From NCBI GenBank assembly GCA_037128595.1, contig JBAXWB010000004.1, positions 124,001 to 188,000 on the forward strand: a DNA stretch of 64,000 nucleotides. The letters run 5' to 3'. This document shows, one piece after another, positions 8,908 to 17,092 of this stretch. The DNA is from a bacterium (GTDB lineage Bacteria > Verrucomicrobiota > Kiritimatiellia > CAIKKV01 > CAITUY01). Numbering within the stretch: the stretch's first letter is position 1; each line of letters opens with the position of its first letter. Under the pieces are notes generated by a model. It was not told where the DNA came from. It did no database searches and worked only from the letters and a program-made list of their open reading frames with translations. The position numbers were made by a program, and so were the translations under genes.

Positions 8908-10920
8908 TCATCTCCTCCTATGGTTCGTTATGGTTGACTCCGAGATAAGGTTGAAAGGCGTGTAAGGATGGCCCTGTCCTGAAAAAAACTTTCCGAAGAA
9001 CTCGTAATACTCCAGACGTAACGCCTGTACCGCGACAATGACTCCCTCCAGAATGAGCGCGATCAGATTGCCCAGGATGATCACCACCAGGCCCGGAAAT
9101 TTACCCCCCGCTGAGCCACGCCCCAGTTCATCCGCTACGGCAAAGGCGGCCATCAGCAGGGCGGCATGACTCATGGCGTAGGCGGCCAATCTCGCAAAAC
9201 TGACCGTATTGGCCAGATAGAGAATCACCCCTTCCAACGCACTGGCGCAGGATTCCGCGAAAATCACCACCAGGCTGTCCCGGCTAGCCGCCACCCCTTT
9301 GGCACGGTTCAGAAATTCGTGAATGGGGGGCGTGAGCATCCAACTCGCTAACGGCAGGACGATCAAAACAAGGGTCGCCCACCTCCCGGGCGGGTGGAGT
9401 TGAAATTCTGTCCGATGAATCAGGAGTGCAAGTGCCCCCCAATAGAACAGGAGGCCAATGAGGCCAAATCGCCCGAGCACCCCGTCTAATAGGTCTTTGC
9501 GCCGCAGCCGATTGATGATGTTCAAAATGAGACCGATGCTGATCACCATTACGCCCATACCGATGGCCGTCGCCAGGATGGCGAGCGGATCGCCTTCGAG
9601 GGGATCCCGCCAGAGGGCATATCGTTTGAGGGTTGGAATGCCGAAATAACTGCCATACAACACACCGAAAATAATGCTCGATAGCCCGCCTGCCAGCAGA
9701 ATTCGCCCGGCATCCCGGAATGACGCCGCCCGACGGGCAGACCGCAGGAGCAGTCCGGCGATGACCAGAACGGCCCCCTGGCCTGCATCACCGAACATCA
9801 TGCCGAACATGGCGAGATAACTGATGGCGACCAACACGGTGGGCTCCAACTCGGCATAGTCGGGTAGGCCGAAGGCCGTCACCATGTTCTGGAATGGATG
9901 CAGCCAGCCGCGATGGGAGAGTAATACGGGAACCTGCTCTCCCGCGCAGCCATCCGGCTCATGCATTTCAACCACACACCGCCCTTTTGTGAGCTCTATC
10001 AGATCCTCATTCACGAAACGGATGGTGTCTGCGGGTAGCCAGCCGGCGAGCAAAACGGCGGTTCCGGTACAGGCGAAATGCTGTTTTGCCTCAAGCAGTT
10101 GCCGCTCGAGGGAGATCTGCTGGCGACTGGTTTTCAGCTGCAACTCAGTTCCCAGGGCCAGCCTCCGGAGGGCCTCATCGGTCTGTTCAAGGTCACGCTT
10201 GAGTTGCTGTCGTTCGCCGTCCCGCTCCAGATACAGGGTATTGGCCGTCAGCCCTTGGCCGTCAGGGAATGAGTCCTGACGGAAGTCCATTTGCTGTAGC
10301 TGTCTTTCCAGGGATTGGCGATTCAGGGGGGTGGTGATGATGAGAAATGACGGCCGTCCCGCGATGTCGGGAAGAGGGAGTAGCGGAGCCAACTGCGCCA
10401 GCCGCGCCCGGTCAGTTTGAGGATGGTCTTCCGGTAGACGGCCGGTGATGAAATGAAGAAATGAAAACTGGCCCAGCTGGTCCAGCGGAATCTCCAGTTC
10501 GCGGAAACTGGAGACCCGCTCACAATCGGCGTCCAATTCTTTTTCCCGGGCAAGCAACCGTTGCCGGTCATCAAACAGGCGGGCGGCCTGCTCTTCGATG
10601 GACCGCAATCGGGTTACGGCCGATTCCAGGGCGGGGAGAGGCGTAAGTTCGGGGCGCACTACATCGGTGTTCACTCGATTGCGGGACGGCGCTCCAAAGG
10701 GACCTAACCGTTGTTCCAGTTCCCCGCACCGTTCCAGAAGTTTGTCGCAATGGTCAAGTTCCGGTGTTACGTCGGCCGGCGGGAATGGGGCCATCCCAGG
10801 ACCTGCTTCAGACCGGGTCAAGTGCAGGATCCCCTGTTTTCCCAGGCTCAACAGCACCGTCCGCTCGTCTTCTTTCAGCAGAAGGATATGGATTCGCACC
10901 ATGGGGAACGGCTTAAACAT
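8908..10920 (-). CDS. atpI: V-type ATP synthase subunit I (membrane stator)
   Basis: 670-residue stator subunit homologous to eukaryotic subunit a. The first ~330 residues are soluble and coiled-coil rich. The C-terminal half has about seven membrane helices including MFGMMFGDAGQGAVL and the conserved YLANTVSFARLAAYAMSHAAL, where the arginine faces the rotor. The start at 10920 has GGAGG six bases upstream and overlaps the end of subunit C by 8 nt. Confidence 0.93.
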   Translation of the reverse strand: MFKPFPMVRIHILLLKEDERTVLLSLGKQGILHLTRSEAGPGMAPFPPADVTPELDHCDKLLERCGELEQRLGPFGAPSRNRVNTDVVRPELTPLPALESAVTRLRSIEEQAARLFDDRQRLLAREKELDADCERVSSFRELEIPLDQLGQFSFLHFITGRLPEDHPQTDRARLAQLAPLLPLPDIAGRPSFLIITTPLNRQSLERQLQQMDFRQDSFPDGQGLTANTLYLERDGERQQLKRDLEQTDEALRRLALGTELQLKTSRQQISLERQLLEAKQHFACTGTAVLLAGWLPADTIRFVNEDLIELTKGRCVVEMHEPDGCAGEQVPVLLSHRGWLHPFQNMVTAFGLPDYAELEPTVLVAISYLAMFGMMFGDAGQGAVLVIAGLLLRSARRAASFRDAGRILLAGGLSSIIFGVLYGSYFGIPTLKRYALWRDPLEGDPLAILATAIGMGVMVISIGLILNIINRLRRKDLLDGVLGRFGLIGLLFYWGALALLIHRTEFQLHPPGRWATLVLIVLPLASWMLTPPIHEFLNRAKGVAASRDSLVVIFAESCASALEGVILYLANTVSFARLAAYAMSHAALLMAAFAVADELGRGSAGGKFPGLVVIILGNLIALILEGVIVAVQALRLEYYEFFGKFFSGQGHPYTPFNLISESTITNHRRR

Positions 10921-11947
10921 AGAGCGCCTCCGGATGAGACGGGGGGATTATATGCAACCGGATGGTTTCATCCCCGAGTTGCGCCCTGATCCCCTCCGAG
11001 AGGGTGATGAGATTGGCGACCTCCATCCGTCTCAGGGCCATATATCCGGCAATGAGCCCGAACTCAGTAAAGCTCTGCCGGAACATCCGGTTGGCGATTT
11101 TTAGATAGCGGGCCCAGGCGAGTGCCTCAATCGCCGGGGCATTAACAGAGGCGGGAAGGGCCTCCAGCGCCAGACCGACCGTGAGCGTTGCGGCGGCGAG
11201 GCGGGTAGGGGCTGATAACATGGCTTCAAACAGGGGCTGGGTGAGCCGGGTTCCCGCCACATGCAGGCCGGCCAGCGCTTTTGGGGCAAGGTCGTAATGG
11301 AATCGGCCTCTGAGGACCAGCATCAGATGGAAAAGGTCTATCTCCTGCGTCACCAGGGCCGCAACCGGATCGCGCTCATGGGGCGGTAATTTATCAACTC
11401 TCGAAAGTTCCTCCTGAAAGAAGTGCTGATCCAGTCTCGTTTCGATAAAAAATGGCTCACGGGGTTTCCCTGAAGCGACTAAGGCGTCGCGCATCATTCT
11501 GCCCGGCAGGTCTTCAGGGAGGAGCGGGATGAGCGCTTCCAGTGATGGCGCCTTCGCCAGGGCTTCGTTATTCATAGACAGGTGTCGGGGAAGGGTGATC
11601 AGGTGCCGGGCGAGGATCTCGGGAGGGGTGCGGGAGTGGATGCCCCTGATCATGATTTTCAGGTTGGTCATTTGAAATTGCGTTAACATCCACGCCATCA
11701 GGCGGGCTCTGGCGCCGGTAAGCTGTGGCAGGAGGTCGTCCATCTCGTCAATCAATCCCGCCACCATGAGCCGTTGGGCGTCGGGCACGGTTTTCACCGT
11801 GGCGCCGGGCAGGATCACCTGGGCCAGGCGGGAAATGGTTTTCAGGCGTGACAACGAATCCAGGCGGCTACCCTCCGCCAGTCGGCTGCGCCGTCCATGG
11901 AGACGGGCGGCAAGATAATCCAGATTAGATTCCATGGTTCGGATCAT
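10913..11947 (-). CDS. atpC: V-type ATP synthase subunit C
   Basis: AC39-family subunit linking central stalk to rotor ring, 344 residues. Helical, with LARHLITLPRHLSMNNEAL and the C-terminal FMGYMALRRMEVANL-like segment (here LIAGYMALRRMEVANLITLSEG) typical of the family. The frame stays open to 12028, but the ATG at 11947 has AGGAG eight bases upstream and is preferred. It overlaps the upstream stalk gene by 23 nt. Confidence 0.85.
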   Translation of the reverse strand: MIRTMESNLDYLAARLHGRRSRLAEGSRLDSLSRLKTISRLAQVILPGATVKTVPDAQRLMVAGLIDEMDDLLPQLTGARARLMAWMLTQFQMTNLKIMIRGIHSRTPPEILARHLITLPRHLSMNNEALAKAPSLEALIPLLPEDLPGRMMRDALVASGKPREPFFIETRLDQHFFQEELSRVDKLPPHERDPVAALVTQEIDLFHLMLVLRGRFHYDLAPKALAGLHVAGTRLTQPLFEAMLSAPTRLAAATLTVGLALEALPASVNAPAIEALAWARYLKIANRMFRQSFTEFGLIAGYMALRRMEVANLITLSEGIRAQLGDETIRLHIIPPSHPEALYV

Positions 11948-12263
11948 CGTCGTGACTCCTGACCATACTGAGAAGGCCCGCCAGGACAGCCTGTTCCCGG
12001 GCGGGCTGATCAAGCGGGAACAGGGCACTCATGTCTCCGGAAGCACGGGCAAGGGCGGATTCCTCTTCCTGCTGGATCGCCTTGGTACATTCCTCCAACG
12101 CCCGGGTAATTTCGAGCTGCGTCTCCTTGCGGAGTCGATCTGACGTTTCCTGCCCCTTCACCCGAGCCTCGGCTAAAATATGCTCCGCCTCCATTTTGGC
12201 GGTCTCAACAATCTTTTTTCCTTCTGCCTCCGCCCCTAGTATTTTGGCAATGATTTCACGCAT
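11925..12263 (-). CDS. V-type ATPase peripheral-stalk coiled-coil protein (subunit G/H-like)
   Basis: 112-residue protein that is almost entirely a charged helix (EAEGKKIVETAKMEAEHILA and following). Such small coiled-coil proteins pair with subunit E in the outer stalk. It is the first gene of the operon; AAGGG precedes the ATG at 12263. Assignment rests on position and coiled-coil character more than on sequence motifs. Confidence 0.7.
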   Translation of the reverse strand: MREIIAKILGAEAEGKKIVETAKMEAEHILAEARVKGQETSDRLRKETQLEITRALEECTKAIQQEEESALARASGDMSALFPLDQPAREQAVLAGLLSMVRSHDDDPNHGI

Positions 12264-12670
12264 ATCGCTTTTCCCTTACAGGTTAACTATCGCATGCAGG
12301 GCAGGCGTTATGCGGATCAAAAATACCTGATATCACCATCAGGAAATCCCCGATCATTCGGCAGGGGACTCACAATCTTTTTACCCCCTAATGAATTGTA
12401 TATACTTCGTTTGCCGTTTTCGGTAGCGTTTCACTAATTTGGTTGTCGAAGAAGTCGGCTGGGGGTGGAAAGAAAGCCATTTGCTTGCCGCTACTGTTCG
12501 GTCTTCCTAACCCAAAGGCGTACGATGTTCGTAGGCTGATGGGGTCGGCCAGAGGTGACGCGCTGTAGGCGTGGAGCCATCAGGCCGGAGGGTTCAGGTT
12601 GAACCCCTTTCCACAGGAACCGGAAAGAAAAAGAAGGGGTCCAAGAGTACGGGAAGAAGGGAATCGAAAG
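12264..12670. other. Divergent control region; long leader before the RRM gene
   Basis: No gene fits here. The left part must carry the V-ATPase promoter (minus strand) and holds a palindrome CCTGAT-atcacc-ATCAGG at 12326-12343. The right part (about 12410-12670) would be a 250-nt leader for the RNA-binding protein. It can fold locally: GGGTTCA-gg-TTGAACCC near 12591-12607 and TACGA-tgt-TCGTA near 12522. No convincing sigma-70 boxes are seen. Confidence 0.45.
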
Positions 12671-13048
12671 ATGGGTAAGAAATTGTATGTCGGCAACCTG
12701 AGTTACAGCGTCACAAGCGAATCACTGACACAGGTGTTCTCCGCTTTTGGCAAAGTCATGTCCTCGGACGTGATCATGGATCGGGAGACCGGTCGCAGCA
12801 AAGGCTTCGGCTTTGTTGAAATGTCGACCGACGCTGAGGCAGCGGCGGCCATTGCAGGCACGAATGGTACGGACGTTGATGGCCGTGCATTGACCGTGAA
12901 CGAAGCTCGTCCCCAGGCTCCCCGCGTTGGCGGTGGTGGCGGCGGCGGGTTCGGCGGCGGTGATCGTGGCAGCCGTGGCGGTGGCTTCGGTGGTGGCGAT
13001 CGCGATCGTCGTGGTGGCGGCGGTGGTGGGTTCGGCGGACGCCGGTAA
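12671..13048 (+). CDS. RRM-type glycine-rich RNA-binding protein
   Basis: 125-residue RNA-binding protein. One RRM (residues 1-80) has RNP2 (KLYVGNLSY) and RNP1 (KGFGFVEM). It is followed by a tail of glycine runs broken by DRGSRGGG and RDRRGGG, resembling the cold-inducible Rbp proteins of cyanobacteria and plant GRPs. The start at 12671 is where the RRM begins; the frame is open further upstream to 12599 without family resemblance. A strong terminator follows. The long leader suggests post-transcriptional control, perhaps by cold; this is inference. Confidence 0.92.
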   Translation: MGKKLYVGNLSYSVTSESLTQVFSAFGKVMSSDVIMDRETGRSKGFGFVEMSTDAEAAAAIAGTNGTDVDGRALTVNEARPQAPRVGGGGGGGFGGGDRGSRGGGFGGGDRDRRGGGGGGFGGRR

Positions 13049-13083
13049 TCCAACCGCGCTCATCAGCGCATAATGGATGATTT

Positions 13084-13122
13084 CGCGGGAACGGGCCGAA
13101 AGGTCGGTTCCCGCGTTTTTTT
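13084..13122 (+). terminator. Rho-independent terminator of the RRM gene
   Basis: CGCGGGAAC and GTTCCCGCG form a perfect 9-bp stem with an inner CC-GAAA-GG extension, followed by seven T. It lies 36 nt after the RRM stop. Confidence 0.92.
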
Positions 13123-13149
13123 GTTTTCAGGCGGACTGATAAAAAGCGG

Positions 13150-13178
13150 TTGACGCTGGCGGGCCCGCCATATAGATT
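13150..13178 (+). promoter_or_regulatory. Sigma-70-like promoter of tRNA-Glu
   Basis: TTGACG (13150-13155) and TAGATT (13173-13178) are separated by 17 nt. The tRNA begins 25 nt beyond the -10 box, a normal distance for a short 5' leader. Confidence 0.55.
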
Positions 13179-13202
13179 ACGCGGCTTCTGTTAGACCCTT
13201 GT

Positions 13203-13277
13203 GCCCCCTTCGTCTATCGGTTAGGACAGCAGGTTCTCAACCTGTTAAGAGGAGTTCGACTCTCCTAGGGGGTGCCA
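13203..13277 (+). tRNA. tRNA-Glu (anticodon CTC)
   Basis: A full cloverleaf can be drawn. The acceptor GCCCCCT pairs with AGGGGGT, the D arm is GTCT...GGAC, and the anticodon stem GCAGG/CCTGT carries loop TTCTCAA with anticodon CTC. The T arm is AGGAG-TTCGACT-CTCCT. Discriminator G and an encoded CCA follow. The sequence is typical for glutamate. A hairpin GCGGGTT-tag-AACCCGC (13282-13298) lies directly downstream but lacks a T run. Confidence 0.95.
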
Positions 13278-13287
13278 TCCTGCGGGT

Positions 13288-14022
13288 TTAGAACCCGCTG
13301 AATCCCGTGTTGTCCTGTGGCGGGGGCATGTTTTTATCCCGGGCGATGGTCTCCGCCCCTTTTTCGTGTTGCCGCAAATACTCACTGGTGAAGATGACAA
13401 CCCGTTGCGGGCTGCTTCCGGCATAAGCGGTGGGGCTGCTCCAGCAGTTCAGGGCTTCGCCGGTGCGCGGTTCATACCATTCAGCCGTGGTGCGGATGCG
13501 GTCCTTTGACTCATTGATCAGTTTGTTCTTGGCGGCCAGGGTCGTCAGGTACTCCTCCCGCTCCTTCTCGTCCTTCTCTTTTTTGCGTTTGTCGGATCCG
13601 CTGCTGGATTCGATCGATACGAACTTTTTAGTCCCGTGGAGCGGCTTTGCTTTCTCCGCCTCCAACGCGGCTTTCGATTCGGTTTTCTTTTCGTCGCGCA
13701 GTTCCGTCAGGGGCTTCCAGTCTTTAGTCACGGTTTCGAGTAAGGTCTGGATCTGGACCTCCGACATTTTCCCCTTGGCAGGCTTGTAGTCAACATAGGC
13801 CGCCCGTGACAAGCCGTCTTTGGCGGGGAGAAAGCGGAAGGTCAGGCGGATGCCGTTCACTTCATAGACCCGTTCCGCGGTCCAGAACCCGTCTCCACCC
13901 TTTTCCGTGTATTTGGCGCCGTACCGCTGGTTGCACTGTTCAGGCGTATCCCCCAGGCGGGCGAATACCGGGGCCGTGAGGGCGAGGCTGATTACGAGGG
14001 AGGCAAGCAGGGACGGGTTCAT
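13288..14022 (-). CDS. Secreted protein of unknown function
   Basis: 244 residues with a signal peptide (MNPSLLASLVISLALTAPVFA). The mature N-terminal part has short segments such as LGDTPEQCNQRYG and EVNGIRLTFRFL. A highly charged Lys/Glu helix (about 105-170) follows, then an unknown C-terminal part. Family not recognised. Its ATG overlaps the stop of the GH13 gene (ATGA), so the two are co-translated, but the product is exported whereas the GH13 product has no signal peptide. A functional link is uncertain. Confidence 0.7.
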   Translation of the reverse strand: MNPSLLASLVISLALTAPVFARLGDTPEQCNQRYGAKYTEKGGDGFWTAERVYEVNGIRLTFRFLPAKDGLSRAAYVDYKPAKGKMSEVQIQTLLETVTKDWKPLTELRDEKKTESKAALEAEKAKPLHGTKKFVSIESSSGSDKRKKEKDEKEREEYLTTLAAKNKLINESKDRIRTTAEWYEPRTGEALNCWSSPTAYAGSSPQRVVIFTSEYLRQHEKGAETIARDKNMPPPQDNTGFSGF

Positions 14023-15707
14023 AGTTCAAAGACCTTTGCGTCGCAGGGTTTAACGGTAATGGAAAATGTCGGCTCATGAAGCGTGAGGGATTCCCCGGTG
14101 AACACGTCTTTCAAGGTCAGGGGGAAGTTCAGGCCGCAGTGGGAAAGGTCGGCGACCAGGGTCTGGTCATGATGAATGTCGAGATTGGAGAAGAGCAGCA
14201 CTCCGGGCTGCTGCCGGGTGAGATCCCGGCGATAGGCGCCGAGAATGGCCTCGTGCCCCTTGTCCACAAAGGTGATATTCCCCCTTTGTTTAAAGACCTG
14301 GCGTTCGGCCAGGAGGGCGTTGATTCTGGCGATGGCATCACGGATCCCGGGAATGGGCGGCAGGTCGATTTTCCGGGCCGGTCCGATGAAGGGGATGCGA
14401 TCCTTCACTCCAGCTTCAACCCCCTGGACCATTCCCGTTTGCCCGAGCGTATAGAGGGCGCAGATGGCGTAGCGGGGAATGGCGGACTCTTCCGCGCCGA
14501 AGAGTTGGGCTGGAACGCCGGTGTCATGGGTGGTGATGGCGCAGAGATGGCGGAGGCGCCCGGCGACCGTGTGCAGGTACGTGATGTAATGCCGGAGCTG
14601 GGGCCCGAACGGATATTCCCAGCTATTGGCCAGCAGCATGTTGATGCCCCATTCCGGCACGGTTCGCTCGAGGGTGCCCTCATCCGTGAAATATTCGCCT
14701 AGAATCGACAGATTGGGGAAGGCCGTGTGGAGCGCCGTACTGAGGTCAGCCACAAAATCATTGTTACTGCTGTGGAGGTTGTCGAAGCGGACCATGCCCC
14801 CGGTGTAGGCGGCATAATTTGACCAGAACTGGGCATATTGCGTCATGTAGTCACGGATGTCGTGCCGGATGAAGGTGTTGGGATGGTCGTAGTTCAGCAG
14901 GACCAGATCCTCCCAGCGGATCCAGCTTTGCATGTGCCAGCAGCCGGCGCGCTTCAGCCCGTCGGGTTCCGCATCGTCGGCAATAATCCAGTCGGGGCAG
15001 GAGGCCACCATCCGGCTATCCACGCAAATGTGATTCAGGACCAGGTCAAGGCAGAGGCGCATCCCCTGGGCGTGGCAGGCGTGGACGAAATCCTCGAATT
15101 GCTCCAGGGTGCTGCGGGGATCGGCAGGATCCCGGTAGCGTGAGTCCACGTCAAAGAGATCACTGGCGGCGTAAGGGCTGTTGGAGAATCCCATCTGGGT
15201 GATGGGGAGCAGGTGGATCGAATCAAAGCCCATGGCACGGATGGAGGGGATGAGCTGCTTCCAATCGGAGATCGTTCCGGACGCGCTGGGAATGAGCGTA
15301 TACAGGCGCACGGTGCGGATGGAGGGGGGATCGACCATGACGTAGGAGTGGGGCACCCGGTCCCAGAACCATTGATCCCCGCCGTCTAATGAATATTTGA
15401 TCCGGAACCGGTAAAGGCCACAGCGGGGGAGGATCATCGAGAGCTGGAATTCCCGGTTATCGGTCGTGGAGAAAGGGATATCCAGCCATTCACCGGGGGC
15501 CTTGGCCCCGATATCTGTATGCAGGAGCACCTGGGGCGCGTGCGAATTGCCCTGTTTCAGGGAAACCGTCAGGGAAAGGGGTTCATCGTGGAACAGCCGG
15601 AAAAAGTTTTTTTGACCGAACGGGAAAGAGCGCTGAACGATCCCCGCCTCACCTTTCGGGAGGGAACGGGGGGTGAGCTGCGGAATGGTTTGGCGGATGA
15701 GATTCAT
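14019..15707 (-). CDS. GH13-like protein resembling the glucanotransferase half of glycogen debranching enzyme
   Basis: 562 residues, no signal peptide, so cytosolic. A beta-rich N-terminal domain (1-130) precedes a GH13 barrel. Barrel motifs: DSIHLLPITQMG and LCLDLVLNH; the nucleophile Asp in MVRFDNLHSS (about residue 306); the acid/base Glu in LSILGEYF (about 336); the third Asp in ITTHDTGVP (about 392). The RFDNLHSS and LGEYF surroundings resemble the 4-alpha-glucanotransferase domain of eukaryotic-type debranching enzyme (AGL) more than ordinary alpha-amylase. A separate amylo-1,6-glucosidase gene lies at 37552-39558, so debranching may be split between two proteins here. The exact substrate is inferred. 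Confidence 0.8.
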   Translation of the reverse strand: MNLIRQTIPQLTPRSLPKGEAGIVQRSFPFGQKNFFRLFHDEPLSLTVSLKQGNSHAPQVLLHTDIGAKAPGEWLDIPFSTTDNREFQLSMILPRCGLYRFRIKYSLDGGDQWFWDRVPHSYVMVDPPSIRTVRLYTLIPSASGTISDWKQLIPSIRAMGFDSIHLLPITQMGFSNSPYAASDLFDVDSRYRDPADPRSTLEQFEDFVHACHAQGMRLCLDLVLNHICVDSRMVASCPDWIIADDAEPDGLKRAGCWHMQSWIRWEDLVLLNYDHPNTFIRHDIRDYMTQYAQFWSNYAAYTGGMVRFDNLHSSNNDFVADLSTALHTAFPNLSILGEYFTDEGTLERTVPEWGINMLLANSWEYPFGPQLRHYITYLHTVAGRLRHLCAITTHDTGVPAQLFGAEESAIPRYAICALYTLGQTGMVQGVEAGVKDRIPFIGPARKIDLPPIPGIRDAIARINALLAERQVFKQRGNITFVDKGHEAILGAYRRDLTRQQPGVLLFSNLDIHHDQTLVADLSHCGLNFPLTLKDVFTGESLTLHEPTFSITVKPCDAKVFEL

Positions 15708-15885
15708 GGTTAGTCTTTCAAACAGATGATCATGGCGGGATTATGTAGAGGGGAGCGGGGAGTGTCGAGTTTTCTTCTTCGGGAATGGGTGGAAGCCGGG
15801 CGTTGAAAATAGTCTTTGCGGGAAGGGCTCGCTTCTGTTCAGATTGAGGGTCCGGGTGCAGTCGCGTCCGGAGGCAAGGAACCTT

Positions 15886-17013
15886 ATGGCAACACAAGCG
15901 GATATCACGCGGTATCGGAATAATCTCAAGGATGAGCGGAACGCGATCACGCTCTATCAGCAGCTGGCAAAAGTGGAGTTGAATCCGGATTTGGCCAGCC
16001 TCTACCGGAAACTCGCGGAATCGGAAGGCAAACATGCCGCCGTCTGGGAAAAGCGGCTTGAAGAGTCGGGGGCCCCCATTCCCGCCTGGACGGTCAACTG
16101 GCGGACGCGGGTGCTGGGCTGGATGGCGAAGCAGTTCGGGGTCAGGTTCGTCCTCCCGACTATTGCCGGAATTGAGCAGGGGGCCGGATCGAATTATGAC
16201 AACCAGCCGGAAGTGAACCGCACGGGAATGCCGAATGACGAGCGGTCACATGCCCGCATTTTCAAGATGCTGGCCGGGCAAGGGAAAGGCCTGGCCGGGA
16301 GTGCCGTGGCGCGCCTGGAGGGGCGCCATCGCTCCATGGGGGGGAATGCCTTGCGGGCGGGGGTGTTGGGGGCCAATGATGGACTGGTCTCCATCCTGAG
16401 TCTGGTCATGGGGGTGGCAGGGGCGGCGCTGGAGTCGCGCATGATTTTGATCTCCGGGCTGGCGGGCTTGTTGGCCGGCGCCATTTCCATGGCCCTGGGG
16501 GAATGGTTATCCGTGCAAAGTTCGCGGGAATTGTATGAGAAGCAACTGGATATTGAGCGTCAGGAATTAGCGGAGGCGCCCGAGGCGGAACGGGAGGAAC
16601 TGGCATTGATCTACCAGGCGAAGGGGGTACCCCCCGAGCAGGCCAAACTGATGGCGGACCATCTGCTGTCGGATCCGGCCCATGCGCTGGACACCTTGAG
16701 CCGTGAGGAATTGGGCATGGATCCGGATGATTTAGGGGGCTCGGCCTGGGAAGCGGCCTTTACCTCCTTTCTTCTGTTTTCCGTCGGGGCAATCATCCCG
16801 ATCCTCCCGTTCTTTTTCACGGGCGGGTGGCACGCCGTGGTGTGGAGTGCCGCGTTGAGCGGGGTGGGGTTGTTTGTGATCGGAGCGGCCATTACGCTGG
16901 TCACGGGCCGGAGTGTGTGGGGCTCCGGATTCCGGCAGGTCATTTTCGGTTTGACGGCGGCGCTGGTGACCTTTGGGATTGGACGCCTGTTGGGGATCCA
17001 GATTGCCGGCTGA
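15886..17013 (+). CDS. Rubrerythrin-VIT1 fusion (MbfA-like iron/manganese transporter)
   Basis: 375 residues. An N-terminal ferritin-like/rubrerythrin domain (1-135) has Glu- and His-bearing helices (KDERNAITLYQQLAKVE, SEGKHAAVWEKRLEE, NDERSHARIFK). It is followed by a VIT1/CCC1 membrane domain (about 150-375) with GVLGANDGLVSILSLVMGVAGA and five membrane helices. This is the architecture of membrane-bound ferritin MbfA, an iron exporter in rhizobia. The start at 15886 has GGAGG/AAGGA upstream. A role in iron or manganese detoxification is inferred. It is divergent from the GH13 gene. Confidence 0.85.
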   Translation: MATQADITRYRNNLKDERNAITLYQQLAKVELNPDLASLYRKLAESEGKHAAVWEKRLEESGAPIPAWTVNWRTRVLGWMAKQFGVRFVLPTIAGIEQGAGSNYDNQPEVNRTGMPNDERSHARIFKMLAGQGKGLAGSAVARLEGRHRSMGGNALRAGVLGANDGLVSILSLVMGVAGAALESRMILISGLAGLLAGAISMALGEWLSVQSSRELYEKQLDIERQELAEAPEAEREELALIYQAKGVPPEQAKLMADHLLSDPAHALDTLSREELGMDPDDLGGSAWEAAFTSFLLFSVGAIIPILPFFFTGGWHAVVWSAALSGVGLFVIGAAITLVTGRSVWGSGFRQVIFGLTAALVTFGIGRLLGIQIAG

Positions 17014-17092
17014 ACTCTTTTTCATTGTGGCTTGTACCGACGGGGGGGGATGTGCTAAAACATCCGCCCTTTAATGAGAGGTAAGACTAATT

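Noticed and set aside
13282-13298. Hairpin after tRNA-Glu as its terminator
   Set aside because: A perfect 7-bp stem but no T run follows on either strand; it also contains the stop codon of the convergent gene.
14076-14702. 208-codon plus-strand ORF opposite the GH13-like gene
   Set aside because: Antisense to conserved catalytic motifs, no recognisable domain.
17048-17065. Palindrome GGATGT-gctaaa-ACATCC as a terminator of the MbfA-like gene
   Set aside because: Short stem and no T run; it could equally be an operator, so neither is claimed.
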